Source: Lactifluus volemus (Eukaryota > Basidiomycota > Agaricomycetes > Russulales > Russulaceae). Taken from it: a stretch of 64,000 nt of DNA. Under the pieces are notes generated by a model, which made no database searches, was not told the origin of the DNA, and was given only the letters and a program-made list of their open reading frames with translations. Positions 10,801 through 23,100 of the stretch are shown here, in pieces (positions within the stretch are counted from its first letter, which is position 1; each line of letters begins with the position of its first letter). Where the stretch lies: assembly GCA_022376515.1 (NCBI GenBank), contig WTXI01000048.1, positions 1-64,000 of the forward strand. The letters run 5' to 3'. The position numbers and the translations under genes were made by a program.

Positions 10801-13294
10801 TTGTGCTTCATAAGGTTTGAAGTAACCTTCCAGAACTTCTTCGTATAACTTGTCCAACGGATCTTGTCTATTGAGATCCCGAGAGTGTCCCAATAGGCGC
10901 TGAACGCACTTCTTCTTGCTAAACCCAAAGGTAGCAGGAGGGCTATTTATGAACCGCATGCGACGGCTGCCCACTGAAACACGCCCTCTGCCGCTTTTGC
11001 TAGTTTCATCCCGTGGTCTTTGAAAACTTCAGGAGAGAGCTCGTTCTCAATATACACGCAAATGTCTTGCTCCGTCCTGGCAGCCAGTTTCGCATCATCC
11101 ATGTAGAGGGTGTGGACAGATAACCCTTTGGAAATGCAGCTTCGACACTATCCTCCGGCCTTGAGGTGACCAGTATGCGAAATTTTTGCGGGAGCTCGAA
11201 CAGATTTTGAGAGAGAAATGCGTGTAGCCCATTTTTACCGGATGCATCTCCGCTTTCATCCAACGCATCAATAACGATAAGAATGGGTCACGAACTTCCA
11301 GGCTCTTGAGCGGCTCAAGGAGGAGGGATTCGAAGAGTGTACGATAGTCTCGGGTACCACTAAGAGACGAATTATCCTTCACGACTCTGCCGAGGGCTAG
11401 TTTGAAAGCAGGATTGCGATCGGAGAGATCGCGGGCAATTGTCGTGAAGAGTTGGTAAGCCTCGTCTTTCGACTGTTCCTTTCGGAGGAAGGCGAAGTAA
11501 GAGCCGAGACCCTTGTTCTCGAATCGGCGAGCGACTTCGTGTGCAATCGATGACTTCCCTGTTCCTGCTTGGCCGAGGAGGACGAGCGCACGTTCGGATT
11601 CTGGATTCTCGACCCACTTGATGATGTAATCTAGGAAATCGACGCGTGTGCCAAGAAGACAGCGCTTCGTATTGCCGTGTCGCCAGCCTCCCTTGTAAGG
11701 CAATTCTCTGATTATTGCGCCGAATTCTGTGAGAGCGTTGTCAGATCGACGAACCGACAATGTTATCACTTATTAATAAAATCACTCACCAACTTCTGAT
11801 GCTTGGTTTGACATCGTCGCTAGCTGTGAATTCAATCCAGTGAGCCGAGAAACTCCTACTTGGTTGGACAAGTATTACTCACGTGGGTCTGCATGTTACT
11901 CACATCGAGCTGTATTCCGAGCACAGCGACCTCTGTGGTGACAGCAGCACGCGCGAGGAAATCATCTCGCAGTCGGATGAGCGTCGTGCGATACTGTTCA
12001 ATTTCTCCGTCGACTTGACCAAAGATATTCTTCCAAGTCCGCGTCCCTGCAACCCATATATTTGTGATCACCAACGAGAGATCGACAGGACTTACCGACT
12101 TGTACATGCTTCGCATACAATTCGATAAATTTCCCAATTTCAGAGACGCACTGTAGCATCTCCTGTATGATCTTTGCTTCTCTAGACTCCGGCTTGATGT
12201 TCCTCAAGCATCCGCATCTTTGGCAAACTCAAATGCATCGCGTATCGCTTCAAATAATGCCTGGACATTGTCGTCACGCCCAACTTGCTGTATGAAAGTC
12301 TAGCAGTTAGGTGAAATCAGTGTGAATGTTCCGTATACGCCCACTACGCAAGGTGACGCACCTCGGGAACCTTTGAGAGTAGACTCCATGCTAGGGATGC
12401 ATATGGATGCAACTGAGAAACCCGAGTTAGCTCAACAAAGGGCGAGTAGAATGATATTGAGCATACTGCTGCGATTGGGCCGACAGTATCCATACCCGCT
12501 TGATACCACCAACAGCACTGCTCCATGTTTCCATGTTTTGATAGCTTTCTCAGAGCTACGGAGGGCATCACCTGCCAACTCCGCGTCTGGTCGCACAGGG
12601 GCAATCGTGATCGTTAAGACCGTGGCTGGCTCAGTTGCAGGTCCATCAGTGCTGCTCAAAATGATATCCAGTTCTACATGTAGGATGCTCAGCCAGATGA
12701 ATAAGAATTGTATGAAAAGACGAACCATGTTGGGGTTCACAGACAACATCCTTCCGTCCAATAAGGGTGTCCTTGTGGATTGTGCTTTTTGCAAAAAGAG
12801 ATACTGTAATGGCGGAGAGCGGTTGTACAGCGCTGCAAGAGGCTCAGTTGTAAATAGGAATAAAAATACGAGATATCCCACAAGGCTTCGATATTCTCGT
12901 TCCATTCCACACGTTGTCCGACGCTCCGCACAGATCGTGTTTGCCATGTCCTCGGCCCGTCGGCCACAGTAACATAGAATTGTCTTTTTCTCCCAAGGGG
13001 GGTCTTGATGCGGGGAAGATTGTGCGCCTTGAGGACTGCCAGGAAAAAAGATATAGTACTTATGAGAACAGTATCGCTAGGATACATACCGGTCACATGT
13101 AACTGGAGCAGGGCCTGATGTGTTTCGCTGACCTGAGCGCTGTTCAAAGTCGGTTATGTGAGAAAATATTGTAATGAAATTGAAGGAAGTGATGCACCCT
13201 ATTCCGGAGTTTTGAGGACTTGTGCTGTAGTAATGGTTAACATCAACATCGGGCGGGGGGACAGTTTGACTCACGTATTCCGAGTCTGGATCAT
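7815..13294 (-). CDS. C2-NACHT-WD40 (NLR/STAND) protein 2
   Basis: Proposed start ATG is 13,292-13,294 (MIQTRN). GT-AG introns at 13,140-13,274, 13,036-13,089, 12,833-12,881 and 12,674-12,725 join exons into one frame encoding a C2-like domain ([38 protein letters not shown]). Next come a helical region ([33 protein letters not shown]; 12,000-12,480), a NACHT domain with Walker [10 protein letters not shown] near 11,560 and Walker [11 protein letters not shown] near 11,270, a helical linker, 14 WD40 repeats (8,130-9,930) and a short tail ([13 protein letters not shown]). The frame is broken here and there by one-base gaps, including one beside Walker B, but copy B is intact at most of those sites. 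Likely a cytosolic non-self sensor; WD repeats would bind the trigger. It spans the A/B unit boundary. Confidence 0.85.
8130..9930 (-). repeat. Array of 14 WD40-coding repeats in NLR 2
   Basis: A module of about 127-129 bp recurs 14 times, each encoding a variant of [14 protein letters not shown], a TIRVWD motif, then [15 protein letters not shown]. Similarity between modules is high at the DNA level, as expected for recently homogenised NLR repeats. Copy B also has 14 modules in the same order (20,430-22,180), so the number has not changed since the duplication. Several one-base gaps shift the frame; some are shared with copy B (for example the GHTDG module at about 9,505) and some are private. 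Confidence 0.85.
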
Positions 13295-13436
13295 TTGGGT
13301 GTGTCCTTGTGCGAGAGCGATGGTAGCTACAACGGTATTGTTTGAGGACTGAGATACAGGAAAGAAGGAAGAGTTGAGCGGTTGAGGCAACGAAGCGTCA
13401 AAGGAGGAGGGCGCAGTGGACGTCGCCTTGTCGCCT

Positions 13437-13457
13437 TATCGTGATATGATCACGATA
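13437..13457. promoter_or_regulatory. 21-bp dyad upstream of NLR 2
   Basis: Second exact copy of the TATCGTGAT/ATCACGATA inverted repeat, about 143 bp upstream of the NLR 2 start codon. Confidence 0.45.
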
Positions 13458-14153
13458 GGCCTCTTACCCTTTTTGTAGCCTGGTGGGACTAGAACATTGA
13501 CTAGGTCGAGCGTCTAGACCCACCTTTATAGTAACCCTGGCATGGTCGTAACTAACACACACTGTTAATCCAATCCCTCAGCTCCACACCCAACAAATCA
13601 CAGTGCACTTAGTAGAGCCCGCCCGTCCTCGTCAAGTTCACCTGCCTGCTCCAGCTACGCCTCAAGTGCGATCCGCACCTGTGTGAGGCATCGCGACGTA
13701 GTCACGGTGAAAGATCTGATGTGGTCCGTTGGGCTTCTCATTACAACATGTACGACTCACGCTTCAGTTCACCATTTATTGTCTACAGCATTCACGAGTT
13801 TGGTAGACAGCAACATCATATGACAGTTGATGTCATTCATATTGTCTTAGTCCTCAGGCTCGCGGTGTCCTCGCACTTGCACTAGCTCGTTCCCACTACT
13901 CATACTCACTTGTTCTTACGATGAAAAGATCACTGAATAAATGTCCTACTGGCACATAGAGCACATAGAACAAAACGTGAACAGTGGACCCTGACTGACA
14001 CCGCCGATATGCAAAAGCCGAGAACTAACACATCAGAATAAAGTCCACCCTGTGCGATAATCGTGATTGCACCGTGTGGATAGTGGTCCTTGTGGGGCTG
14101 GTCTGCAGACATGAATAAACTCAGCAGTAGAAGATACACAAAAGGTACTACCA

Positions 14154-14341
14154 TCATGCCGGACCAGAAAGGATTTCAATAGTAGCATCGAGGCCTATTT
14201 TAGATCAGTTGCCACAGCTGGGTACGAGTTCTAGCAGAACGCACCATCGATTGCAAACGTTAATATGCCTATATCCGGGTCCTGTGGACTCGGAGCAGCG
14301 AGAGCGAGAATTGCAAAAGAGAGAGCCAAGATGGTCTTCAT
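14154..14341 (-). CDS. Small secreted peptide precursor, copy B
   Basis: Same two-exon structure as copy A, with signal peptide MKTILALSFAILALA and mature part starting at about APSPQDPDIG. The intron is six bases shorter than in copy A because of a small change next to the acceptor side. The TATA box is at 14,432-14,439. The reading frame is intact in this copy too, unlike many neighbouring exons, which supports it being a real gene. Confidence 0.55.
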
Positions 14342-14431
14342 AAACATCACTGTGCTCACAGCAAGTAATCTGAAAGAATATAGGCTTCCGACGGTGATGA
14401 TGTTGGTGAGAGAAGAAGGGAGGGGCCCCAG

Positions 14432-14439
14432 CTTTTATA
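14432..14439 (-). promoter_or_regulatory. TATA box of the secreted-peptide gene, copy B
   Basis: TATAAAAG on the minus strand, about 91 bp upstream of the peptide start codon. Confidence 0.6.
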
Positions 14440-14859
14440 CCCCAGACAGCTCGAGCTTGTACGCTATCAGAAGCACCGACTTGGAAGCACCACACGTGCT
14501 ACGGGCGATTTGGGTCCGTGGATCGGTTCATTACGATCAGCCTCTTCCGAGTCCACTTAATCATCTGCCGCCGGCACAATCACAAATCACGAGCTGTCTT
14601 GAATGGCTGAATTGTCCCTCTCATTCCTTGCCTTCTCTCTCCCGGTGCATCTTCGATTTGATCAGTAACGAAGTGCCAAAGGGAGATCACGGGGTCATTG
14701 CGCATGGCGCGCCGCCTCAGTTATACGCCTGATGTCGTGACGTCACTTACAGCATAAACTTGCTTGTCCCGTCCTTGTCAAGTCCATACCGTAGTTTACT
14801 GCTTTGAGCCTTTGGCCACGCTTCCTGTTCATCCGCGATAACCAACACACACAGCTAAC

Positions 14860-15522
14860 TAATTACCATGCTCCACACACAACAAATAATAGCGCATTAG
14901 AGCCCACCCATCCTCGTTCCGGGTTCATCTGGCTGCTCCAGCTACGCCCCAAGTGCCAACGGGACCACCACACTGAAAAGTTCCGGTGAGCGGAGAGGTG
15001 GGCCCGTACCTGTGTTGCTGAGCTTACATCAGACTCAGACGGTAGCACGGAGAGTCAGAGACGGCGTGGAAGTGGATGGACGGTCCACTCTCGAGCTTGT
15101 CGATCCATTCTCGCGACTGATGGTCAAGTCGCTCAGAGACTACACATGGGTGAGTAAGTGGAATTCCCTGTGCGTGACCAAGGGGTGTGGTAATCACCTC
15201 GTCTTCCAACCGGGTAGATGGAGGTGTGTTAATGTGCGAGCGGTGCGACAGCGGCCAACGGCCCAGCCTGAGGTCTCGCTAACAAGTGAGAGCAAATAGT
15301 GGGAGGACCATCGAACAGACCAAGGAGGAAGGTTAGTAGCTTTTGAGGCTGGCGATGTCGGAACGATACAGTACACCAGCTTGATAAGAAGACCCAAGTG
15401 CCGTGGCAATCATGACTGGCTGAAGGCAAGCTAACAGAGGTCCAAAACAAACACGCATACAATAAGAGTGCGGTAAGGGTGACATTCGATTGAAGATAAA
15501 ACAGTACGCTTACCATAGCCAC
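14860..15522 (-). CDS. Unrecognised spliced gene, copy B
   Basis: Counterpart of 2,460-3,150. Here the downstream frame runs without a stop from HREFHLLTHP-like sequence through SERLDHQSREWIDKLESG to CYRLSLM and a stop at about 15,024. This is the best view of its carboxyl end. The start and the upstream introns are not resolved, and no family is recognised. Confidence 0.3.
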
Positions 15523-15659
15523 ACTACTTCAATTGCCAAATCTCAAGTTGCTGCTCAATGCTTGCGCAAAATTTGTAGAGAAGCATGGCACTGAGTGAGT
15601 TGAAAAGGCGGAGTCAACCTGACTAATACAAACCTAATAAGGAAGGAGAGACTCGACGT

Positions 15660-16954
15660 CAATGAGCCCAACGCTACCCTCTCCTTGCTAGGTGGCAGCT
15701 CTCCTACGTCTATGTCCTCACATAACCCCTCCCGGCTGCCCCTATACCTATGCCATGGGAGCAGATGTCCCATTGGCTATCATCCTCACCTCCATACGAT
15801 GTTTCAGCACCCTCCACAGCCGCCCCTCCCTCCAGTGCAACCTGCCCCTACCACTACTGCAGTAGCAGCAGCAGCTTTCCCCACTCCCTGCCTGTTGTCG
15901 TTGCTGGTCCCGTGTCGGACGTCAAATGAGGTGATCGGAGCTTTCCGTCTAATCCTGGTATGTCCCTAGTTCTGCGACCCAGATATTTCTATTTACTTGT
16001 GCTTTCAGGCTAGGCATTGGCGAAAGAGCCCGTCCAGGATCAAAGTTTGCACCTCAACGTCTTAACCTCTGGATAGGAAGGCTTCGCTGCTGTCTCATCT
16101 CCGGACACGACACCATCGATGTCGGGACAGTGTCCCAATATGACATCAATTAATGCTCATCCCCATGTACCGCGCTAACATCACTTCATCCCGAGGCCGT
16201 GACACACCCAGCGCCGCCGGGACATTTTCCAATGTCTGTTCTGTCCCTCATGCCCCTTAGTGGCCTGAACATGAGGATTCCTTCCTCCGTGCCTTTGCCG
16301 TAAGCCCGAACTTCGTGTCACGATCAACAGCTTGCAGACAATTGTTGTTCTTCGTTGGTATTAGTATTTGTACACTGAGGTACGTTGATTCTTCGTCGAC
16401 ATTCTGGGTTTCTGATTATTTGTATCCTCATAGCATCAATGCCGCACCCTGGTGCCTTGTTGGGAGCATAGTATGCCTGGGTATGAAGCTGGGGCTTAAC
16501 CACGATCCTACGACGCAGCTCTCTGACGTCGTCAGCTCTGCATCTGGGGGTTGCCCTCATCCACCTCACCAAATGATACCAACATGCCACGGCTCAGCGA
16601 CCGAAATAATTGTGGCCCGACATGTGTGAGCACTTTTTTTACTCGGTCATCCGTTTGCAGCAGATGCCAATGTCACACTATCAGGTTATACCGATTGCTC
16701 GGACTTGCCCCTCGCCGCCTCCCCGGCCACTCAGCAAGCCTTTCTTGCAAACGACGGATTCAGCATGTGGTGGGGCCACTCCCGGGCCTGTCGAGAGTGA
16801 AGACCGCCGCATCGCCGATGGGTCCTCGGCCTCTTCCGCTGTTCGGTTGATGCATAGAGCCTCAAGTTACGGGCCTGTGGTGATGAACAGACCGAAAAGT
16901 GCATTCATTCGGTCGAAACGATCGGATATTGGAATTGTTGGTGGATCCAGGTAG
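15660..16954 (+). CDS. Pro/Ser-rich gene of unknown function, copy B
   Basis: Counterpart of 3,297-4,577. The carboxyl segment (TDSACGGATPGPVESEDRR, then RSKRSDIGIVGGSR and stop at 16,954) is open over 114 codons here. The amino-terminal Pro-rich part is in other frames. No known domain is seen. Confidence 0.3.
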
Positions 16955-17166
16955 TTTTGTCATTGTATATACAGTACAGGCTGCTCCATGCAAATACAGA
17001 TTACCGAAAAAAAATTAATAGCTTACATGAATGTGGCAGTGGTACGAACTGCACATGTCCCAGCCGCTTCAAATAATCTACGGCGACGGATCATCACGGT
17101 CTAACTCCCCGTATACGTAACGAACCCGTCTTTTACGACCGACCGTAACCGTAAATGGTACAGTAC

Positions 17167-17967
17167 ATGCAGTGGTCACGATCTACGCTTCGCCTCTTCG
17201 AACACCGACGACTCTCTGCCGCCGCCGCTCGCTCCAGACACAGATGGAGAAGCAGGTGTCGGCCCACCAGGTGACGGGTCTCTCCCCGAACTGCGGGTCT
17301 CACCCGCGTCACCCTCTGACCAGCCGAGCCATCAGGACACAACAGCATCCGCATCCACTGTCCTCATCGAGCAAGCGAGGAGCCATCGTCGGCGACGGAC
17401 GATCACGACGCCGACGCCGACGATGCCGATGACGATCACCACCGGCACCATACTACCATCTGGTCCACCATCCTCGCAGGACGCCGTCGTGGACGGCCGC
17501 ACTCGATACATGGCAGTGGCAGCCGCACGCCACGCGAGCAGAGCACGAGTTCGCGCGAAGCACCGCCGCTACCTGCAGGCGCAGAGTCGGGTAGCACCAC
17601 GTTATTGTCCGCTTCGCTCGCCAACGGCGTCTTGTCTTCCTCCACGACGGCGGCCGCGCAGGAGAACGAACAACAACAACAACAACAACAAAAACGGGGT
17701 GGAGAGAAGGAGAAGGAGCCGGGCAAGCCACGTCGGACGATGCGTAAGCTGAGCCTGCACGCGCCCATGTTTGGGTTCGGGCTTGGGTTCGGGCTGGGTG
17801 GTGGTGGGCGGGAGAAGGACCGGGAGAAGGATAGGGATCAGCTGGGGAAGAAGGAGGATGGTGGTGGTAAGAAGGCACTCAAAGTGCACCTACCGAGCGC
17901 GTTTGGGTCCGGCGGCGCGGGCGCAAGTGCAAGCGCAACGGTGGCTAGTGCGACGCGATCCTCTTAG
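17167..17967 (+). CDS. PolyQ/Gly-rich low-complexity protein, copy B
   Basis: The clearest frame is 17,605-17,967: a Ser/Thr-rich stretch, a polyglutamine run of seven residues, KRGGEKEKEPGKPRR, MFGFGLGFGLGGGG, two REKD repeats, a basic Gly-rich tail and a stop at 17,965-17,967. Pro/Ser/Thr-rich coding sequence continues upstream to about 17,167 with frame breaks, so the start is not certain. Compared with copy A, the polyQ tract lacks the stop, one REKD repeat is missing and 69 bp of carboxyl sequence are present. Such sequence is usually disordered. No function can be assigned. Confidence 0.5.
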
Positions 17968-18014
17968 GGGTTTAGAAGCGTTTTTGTCTCCTTCCCCGAT
18001 CGCTCTCGACTTTT

Positions 18015-18034
18015 GTTCGTTCGTTCGTTCGTTC
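18015..18034. repeat. (GTTC)n microsatellite, length-variable between copies
   Basis: A GTTC run just downstream of the polyQ gene has four consecutive GTTCs here and one fewer in copy A (about 5,582-5,598). It is a useful marker for telling the copies apart. Confidence 0.7.
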
Positions 18035-18224
18035 TCCACTTTATTTCTTTTAAAGATCAACTTTTTGTTTTTTGTATGCTAGCACTGCATGTATATATAT
18101 ACCAACTGTCATTTAGGGCAGGAATCACTATATAGCATACCGGGTACTCTACTGCATCCATCCAATCCATCACCGGTCGGTAATGACGTGTATTCACCTG
18201 GCTTTATGCGCTACCGCCTTGTTT

Positions 18225-19606
18225 TTATTCGTCGAGGGGGATATCCTCGACTGTATCGTAGAATTCGCGCGCGATGCGTTTCTGCACTTCGATGCTACTC
18301 TCCTCCTGGTTGGTTCACACGTTAGCGGTGCAATCGAGTTTTCAGTATCTTTGTACGTACCGGGGTCTCCGCTACGCCGCGGATGGCAAGGTAGCGTCGG
18401 CCAGTCAGGATCGCCTCCGTCACGATCCCATCGTGCAATACGTCTTTGGAACCCGTGACGAAACCGCCAGCCTCTTGAAGGATTACGATGCCCGCCTAAC
18501 GACCCAAAATGTCAAAACACTCGATGACGGTGTAGCATTTTTAGTACTACGCAACGCAGACATCCCAAGGCCTTGAAGGGGGGGGGGGAGGAGGAAGGAG
18601 AAGGCCACGATCTTGTGTTAGCGACAGAAACTGCGGAATACCAAAAAAAATTAAATCGTTTACCAGCATCCAATCTCCCTATCAACAACAGCACCATCAA
18701 ACGAAATTTTCAGTCCCTCGGAAGGAGATGAATACGCAACATAAAAAAAAAGACGAACCAATACAAATCCACCGCGCCCTGAGCGACCAACCCAAAATTC
18801 AACGCGGCGCTGCCGACAGAGCGCAGCGCGTGCGCCATGACGCCGTGAGGCGGAGCGCCAGCGAGACGCGAAAAGCTATTCGCCTTTCGACGTATTGCGT
18901 CTGGTCCGCGATCGGAGCCCCACTCTACCGCGATGAGCGCGCCTGCCAGACTGGGAAGTGGACGCGCTGCTACGGGTGCGAGTGGGAGGCGCTGAGGTTC
19001 CGGGTGCAGACGCGTGTGCAGGTAAGAGCCGCCGCCTCGCACGCCGGTGTATAGGTGGTCTAGGAAGGGGTTGTAGATGACGCCTAGGACTGGGACGCGT
19101 TGGTCTATCAATCCTAGAGAGATGCACGCGTTGGGAAAGCCGTGAACAAAGTTGGTCGTCCCGTCTATATTATTTTTGTTAATAGTTGTTGACGTCGGGG
19201 AAAACCCCCAAACTACTGTACTGGTACGTACCGATTGGATCGACGCAGAAGTCGGCACATCCGTGAGTGGTGGACGAGTCCCGGACGAATACGACTCCTC
19301 GCCGATGCTGCAAAGAATATTCAGTTACAAAATTGGGCTTTTTGCGTCCTTGAGAGAAGAGAACACGTTACAATTGAAAGTGCGGATATCCGCGCGCGAT
19401 CTCTCCACGGACCAGATCTCGACCTTGACGTCGTACTCGGTCACAAGGTCTACAGCGTTCTTTTTCTCGCCGACGCCACCTGCGCCTGCGCGTTGGATCG
19501 CTTGCGATCCTTCGAGCATGAGGGCGCCAGCTTTTCGTGCGAGCTCGATCGTGAACTCGAGGATCTCTCGGAGTTCTGCAGAGCTGAGCGGGTTATTACT
19601 AGCCAT
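18225..19606 (-). CDS. Inositol-monophosphatase-family protein, copy B
   Basis: The start at 19,604-19,606 opens [19 protein letters not shown] and an intact first exon of about 63 codons. Downstream, GEES, the split [14 protein letters not shown] motif, a long exon ending in VDLYW and the WPWDVCAG motif follow with introns of about 50-90 nt. The stop is at 18,225-18,227. One base is missing at VKVE relative to copy A, so neither copy is fully open as written but each complements the other. The metal-binding acidic residues of the family are all visible. It reads toward the polyQ gene, which ends 258 bp away, so the two are convergent. Confidence 0.87.
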
Positions 19607-19731
19607 ATGTATGGATTGGCAGTGGGGGGAACAGATAGTAAGTAGTAACAGGCAAGGATCGTTGATCGATGCTGATCAAGCGCTCAGCGATTCCCACAAC
19701 TTACTCACGGTCATGATCACATTGGTTGGTG

Positions 19732-20079
19732 CGCGAAATTTTTCGAAAATTTCACTTTCGAAATTTCCGGGAGTTTCCGGATGTGAATGGTGTGACAAAG
19801 ATCTCCAAAAGTGACATGACATAATACTAACCTCCCCCCCCCCTTCCTGACCACTCCAAATTTCTCGCCCATTTCTCGCTCAATCACCACAAATTTGCCT
19901 ACAGTATCTAGTACCATGTGTTATAATATTGTTTGGTAGAAATCTAGTGTGTGGCGAAATAAAAAACACAGGTTTGTCAGCCTGCCTCTGTGGAGTTTAC
20001 AAAATGGCATGCTTAGACTTTTTTGAGTTTACATTTGTATACCACAGCACGTAGCTAATACAAAGAGACAGTCGTTGAG
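19732..20079. other. Copy-specific block between monophosphatase start and NLR end (B version)
   Basis: These 348 bp are unlike the A block. They include an AT-rich palindromic patch around ttttcgaaaatttc / tttcgaaattt at 19,740-19,770 and a C-run. They replace the presumed promoter region of the monophosphatase gene relative to copy A. Confidence 0.7.
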
Positions 20080-20115
20080 TTGAAATATGGGACTACAAAG
20101 TCCATTAGACTCGGA

Positions 20116-23100
20116 TTAACTGTGACCATATACTGTAGTCCAATCCAAACCATGCACAAAGTTTGACAGATCTAGCTGGTATAATGTCTGCCTGCAATCC
20201 AAACAGTGTTAGATCTCTGAAGATACGGTCGATGAATCTGTGGAATCCATAAAAAGAGTTGCCCCTCATCCCACACATCCAACCATCACGATTGATTGAA
20301 AGCTTGTCTATAAGTAGATCTTCTCAATATCTCCTGTGCTCCCTTCACGCGAATTGTGTGGTCTCGCGGGGCCAAGGCGGTGGACTGCCTGTCCGTAACA
20401 GTAAGGGGTGATTCGGTAGATCCATTAGATGACCCTGCTACGCACTCTCCTGTTGCAACATCCCACATGCGAATCGTGTGATCATCTGAGGCCGAGATCA
20501 TGTGCTGCCCATCTGGGGAGAATGCAACACAGTTACATATTGGCATGTCCAGTGAGCGGCCTGCTATGACTTCTCCCTTGCGGCATCCCACACGCGAATT
20601 GTGGAATCGTACGAGGCGAGGCGATGTGTTGCCCATCAGGTGAGAATGCAACAGAAACAACAGAATGGTGTGTCCAGTAAACGGACTGTTATGGCCACTC
20701 CCGTTTCACTATCCCTATGCGAATCGTGCCATCTCCCGAGCCTGAGGCGATGCATTGCCCGTCTGGCGAGAATGCAACAGAATAGACACCACTGGTGTGT
20801 CCGGTAATCGGGCCGACTACGACGTCTCCGGTTGTGGCATCCCACACGCGAATTGTGAAATCTTCTGAAGCCGATGCGATCCGTTGCCCGTTTGGTGAGA
20901 ACGCAACAAGACGACAGGTTCGGAATGTCCAGTGAACGGACCCACTACGACCTCTCCTGTTGTGACATCCCACACGCGAACCATGCAATCGTATGAGGCC
21001 GAGGCGATGTGTTGTCCATCCGGCGAGAATGCAACAGACCTGACCTCATCGGGGTGGTCAAACGGGCCCGCCACGACCTCTCCTGTTGTGGCATTCCAGA
21101 TGCGAATCGTGTTATCCCCAGAGGCCGATGCTATGACCTGCCCATCTGGTGAAAAGGCAATAGCAAGACCAATCGGTGTGTCCAGTGAACGGACCAGCTA
21201 CGATCTCTCCTGTTGCGGCATCCACAGGCAAATCTTGCAATCTGCAGAGGCAGAGGCGATGCGCTGTCCGTCCGGAGAGAATGCAGCAGAAAAACCGAAT
21301 TGGTGTGGCCAGTAAACGGGCCAGGTACGAGACCTCCTGTTGCAGCATTCCAGATGCGAATCGTGTGATCTCCCGAGGCTGAGGCGATCCGCTGCCCGTC
21401 CGGAGAGAACGCAACAGAAAGATGGAACTGATGTTTTGAGTAAACGGGCCCGCTACGACATCTCCTGTTGAGGCATCCCACACACGAACCGTGAGATCTT
21501 GCGAGGCTGATGCGATGCGCTGGCCGTCTGGCGAGTATGCAACAGAGAAGACAGCTTCATGTGCCCAGTGAATGGGCCGCTACAAGCTGTCCCGTTGTGG
21601 CATCCCATACACGAATCGTGCAGTCATCTGAGGCCGAGGCAATGTGCTGCCCGTTTGGTGAGAATGCAACAGACCTAACCATTCGGTGTGGCCAGTATAC
21701 GAGTCGCTACGCCTCTCCTGTTGCGGCATCCCACATGCGAATTGTGCGGTCCCTTGAGGCCGAGGCAATTCGCTGGCCATCCGGCGAGAATGCAACGGAA
21801 CGGACCCATCGGTGTGTCCAGTAAACGGACCCGCTACGACCTCTCCCGTTGCAGCGTCCCACATGCAAATCGTGCGATCTTCCGAAGCTGAGGCAATGCG
21901 CCGACCATCTGGTGAGAATGCAACAGAATAGACAGCGTCGGTGTGTCCAATAAATGGGCCACTACAACCTCTCCACTTGTGGCATCCCACATACGAATCG
22001 TGTGGTCAAGTGAGGCCGAGGCGATGCGCCGCCCGTCTGGGGAGAATGCAACAGAGACAATCGCACCAGTATGTCCGATAAATTGGCCCACTATCTTTTC
22101 CCCCGTTATGGCATCCCACACATAATCGTACAGTCTCGTGAGGAGGAGGCGATCCGCTGCCCGTCTGGAGAGAACGCAACGGAGTCGACTGGTCCGTATG
22201 TGCCTGAATCTCCATTTCCAACGCCGGCCAATGAGACAACTGCCCGCGTTCCAGAGACAATATTTGAGGGAATAGGTGAACGTAGTGCTTAGAAATATGA
22301 GAAGAGGATGGCGTGAAGGGCAATGCGGAGATATAGATATGCGGAGCGCTTCTTGCTATCGCCATCCCAAAATATCCCACAAACGCCGATCCATCATTCA
22401 CCAATCCGGAAAACGTCTCCGCCTCAGCTTCAGAAGGCTGACCCAATAGTCACTACATGCCATATTCGATTATAGCATGTACGTACCTTCCGCTGGTCAG
22501 ACCGCAACCATATCTTCAGAGATGACAATGCTCGCGAAGCAAACCCACACTACTCTTGATGCTAAGCACCTCCAGCCAAAATAGGAACTTTCCTCGAACA
22601 GGGATCGAAGTTTCATGAAGAGGTCGTGTTCTAAAGCAACGTGTTTAAATGGTCGCCCCAGAAAAGGCAGGCATATGATAGAGCTGGTGGGATATGTTTG
22701 TGATTCGAGATTCCAAGTCGGGGACGTCATTGTTGGCAATATACGACGATTCGAGCTCACAGATGTTGAACTTGAGATGATCCAGCATCAATCCAACGCA
22801 GGAATGTGCTAACTGATGGTGGGCTTCCCAAGGTCGACATAAAACACGTCGCTCTTCTTATTCGTGAGAAAGTCGCGGAATGAGGTATGGAGAGGAACGA
22901 TTGGACGCGTGTCATTCGCTCGAGTCACGTTACTCAGAAGCGAACCGAGGTGACGGAGCATCTCGAGAACGGGCTCGAATCCTCCGGGTCATCGATGGGA
23001 GCATACCGTCTCAGAGCTACCAAGGATCGAAGGGAGAGAGGTTTGACCGCAGCAAAAAGCTGTCCCATCACCGAGCGAAATAGGACTTGTGCTTCATAAG

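Larger units (their letters stand above)
1..12397. repeat. Tandem segmental duplication, copy A (left end outside window)
   Basis: The sequence at position 1 (beginning tgcatatggatgcaactgag) recurs at 12,398 and, slightly changed, at 24,685. The whole interval between recurrences is collinear between copies, so the period is about 12.3-12.4 kb. The copy carries the 5' end of one NLR gene, a secreted-peptide gene, two or three poorly resolved genes, an inositol monophosphatase gene and the 3' portion of a second NLR gene. Because the window begins inside the array, the true unit boundaries cannot be placed; the coordinates given are arbitrary phase points. Confidence 0.93.
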
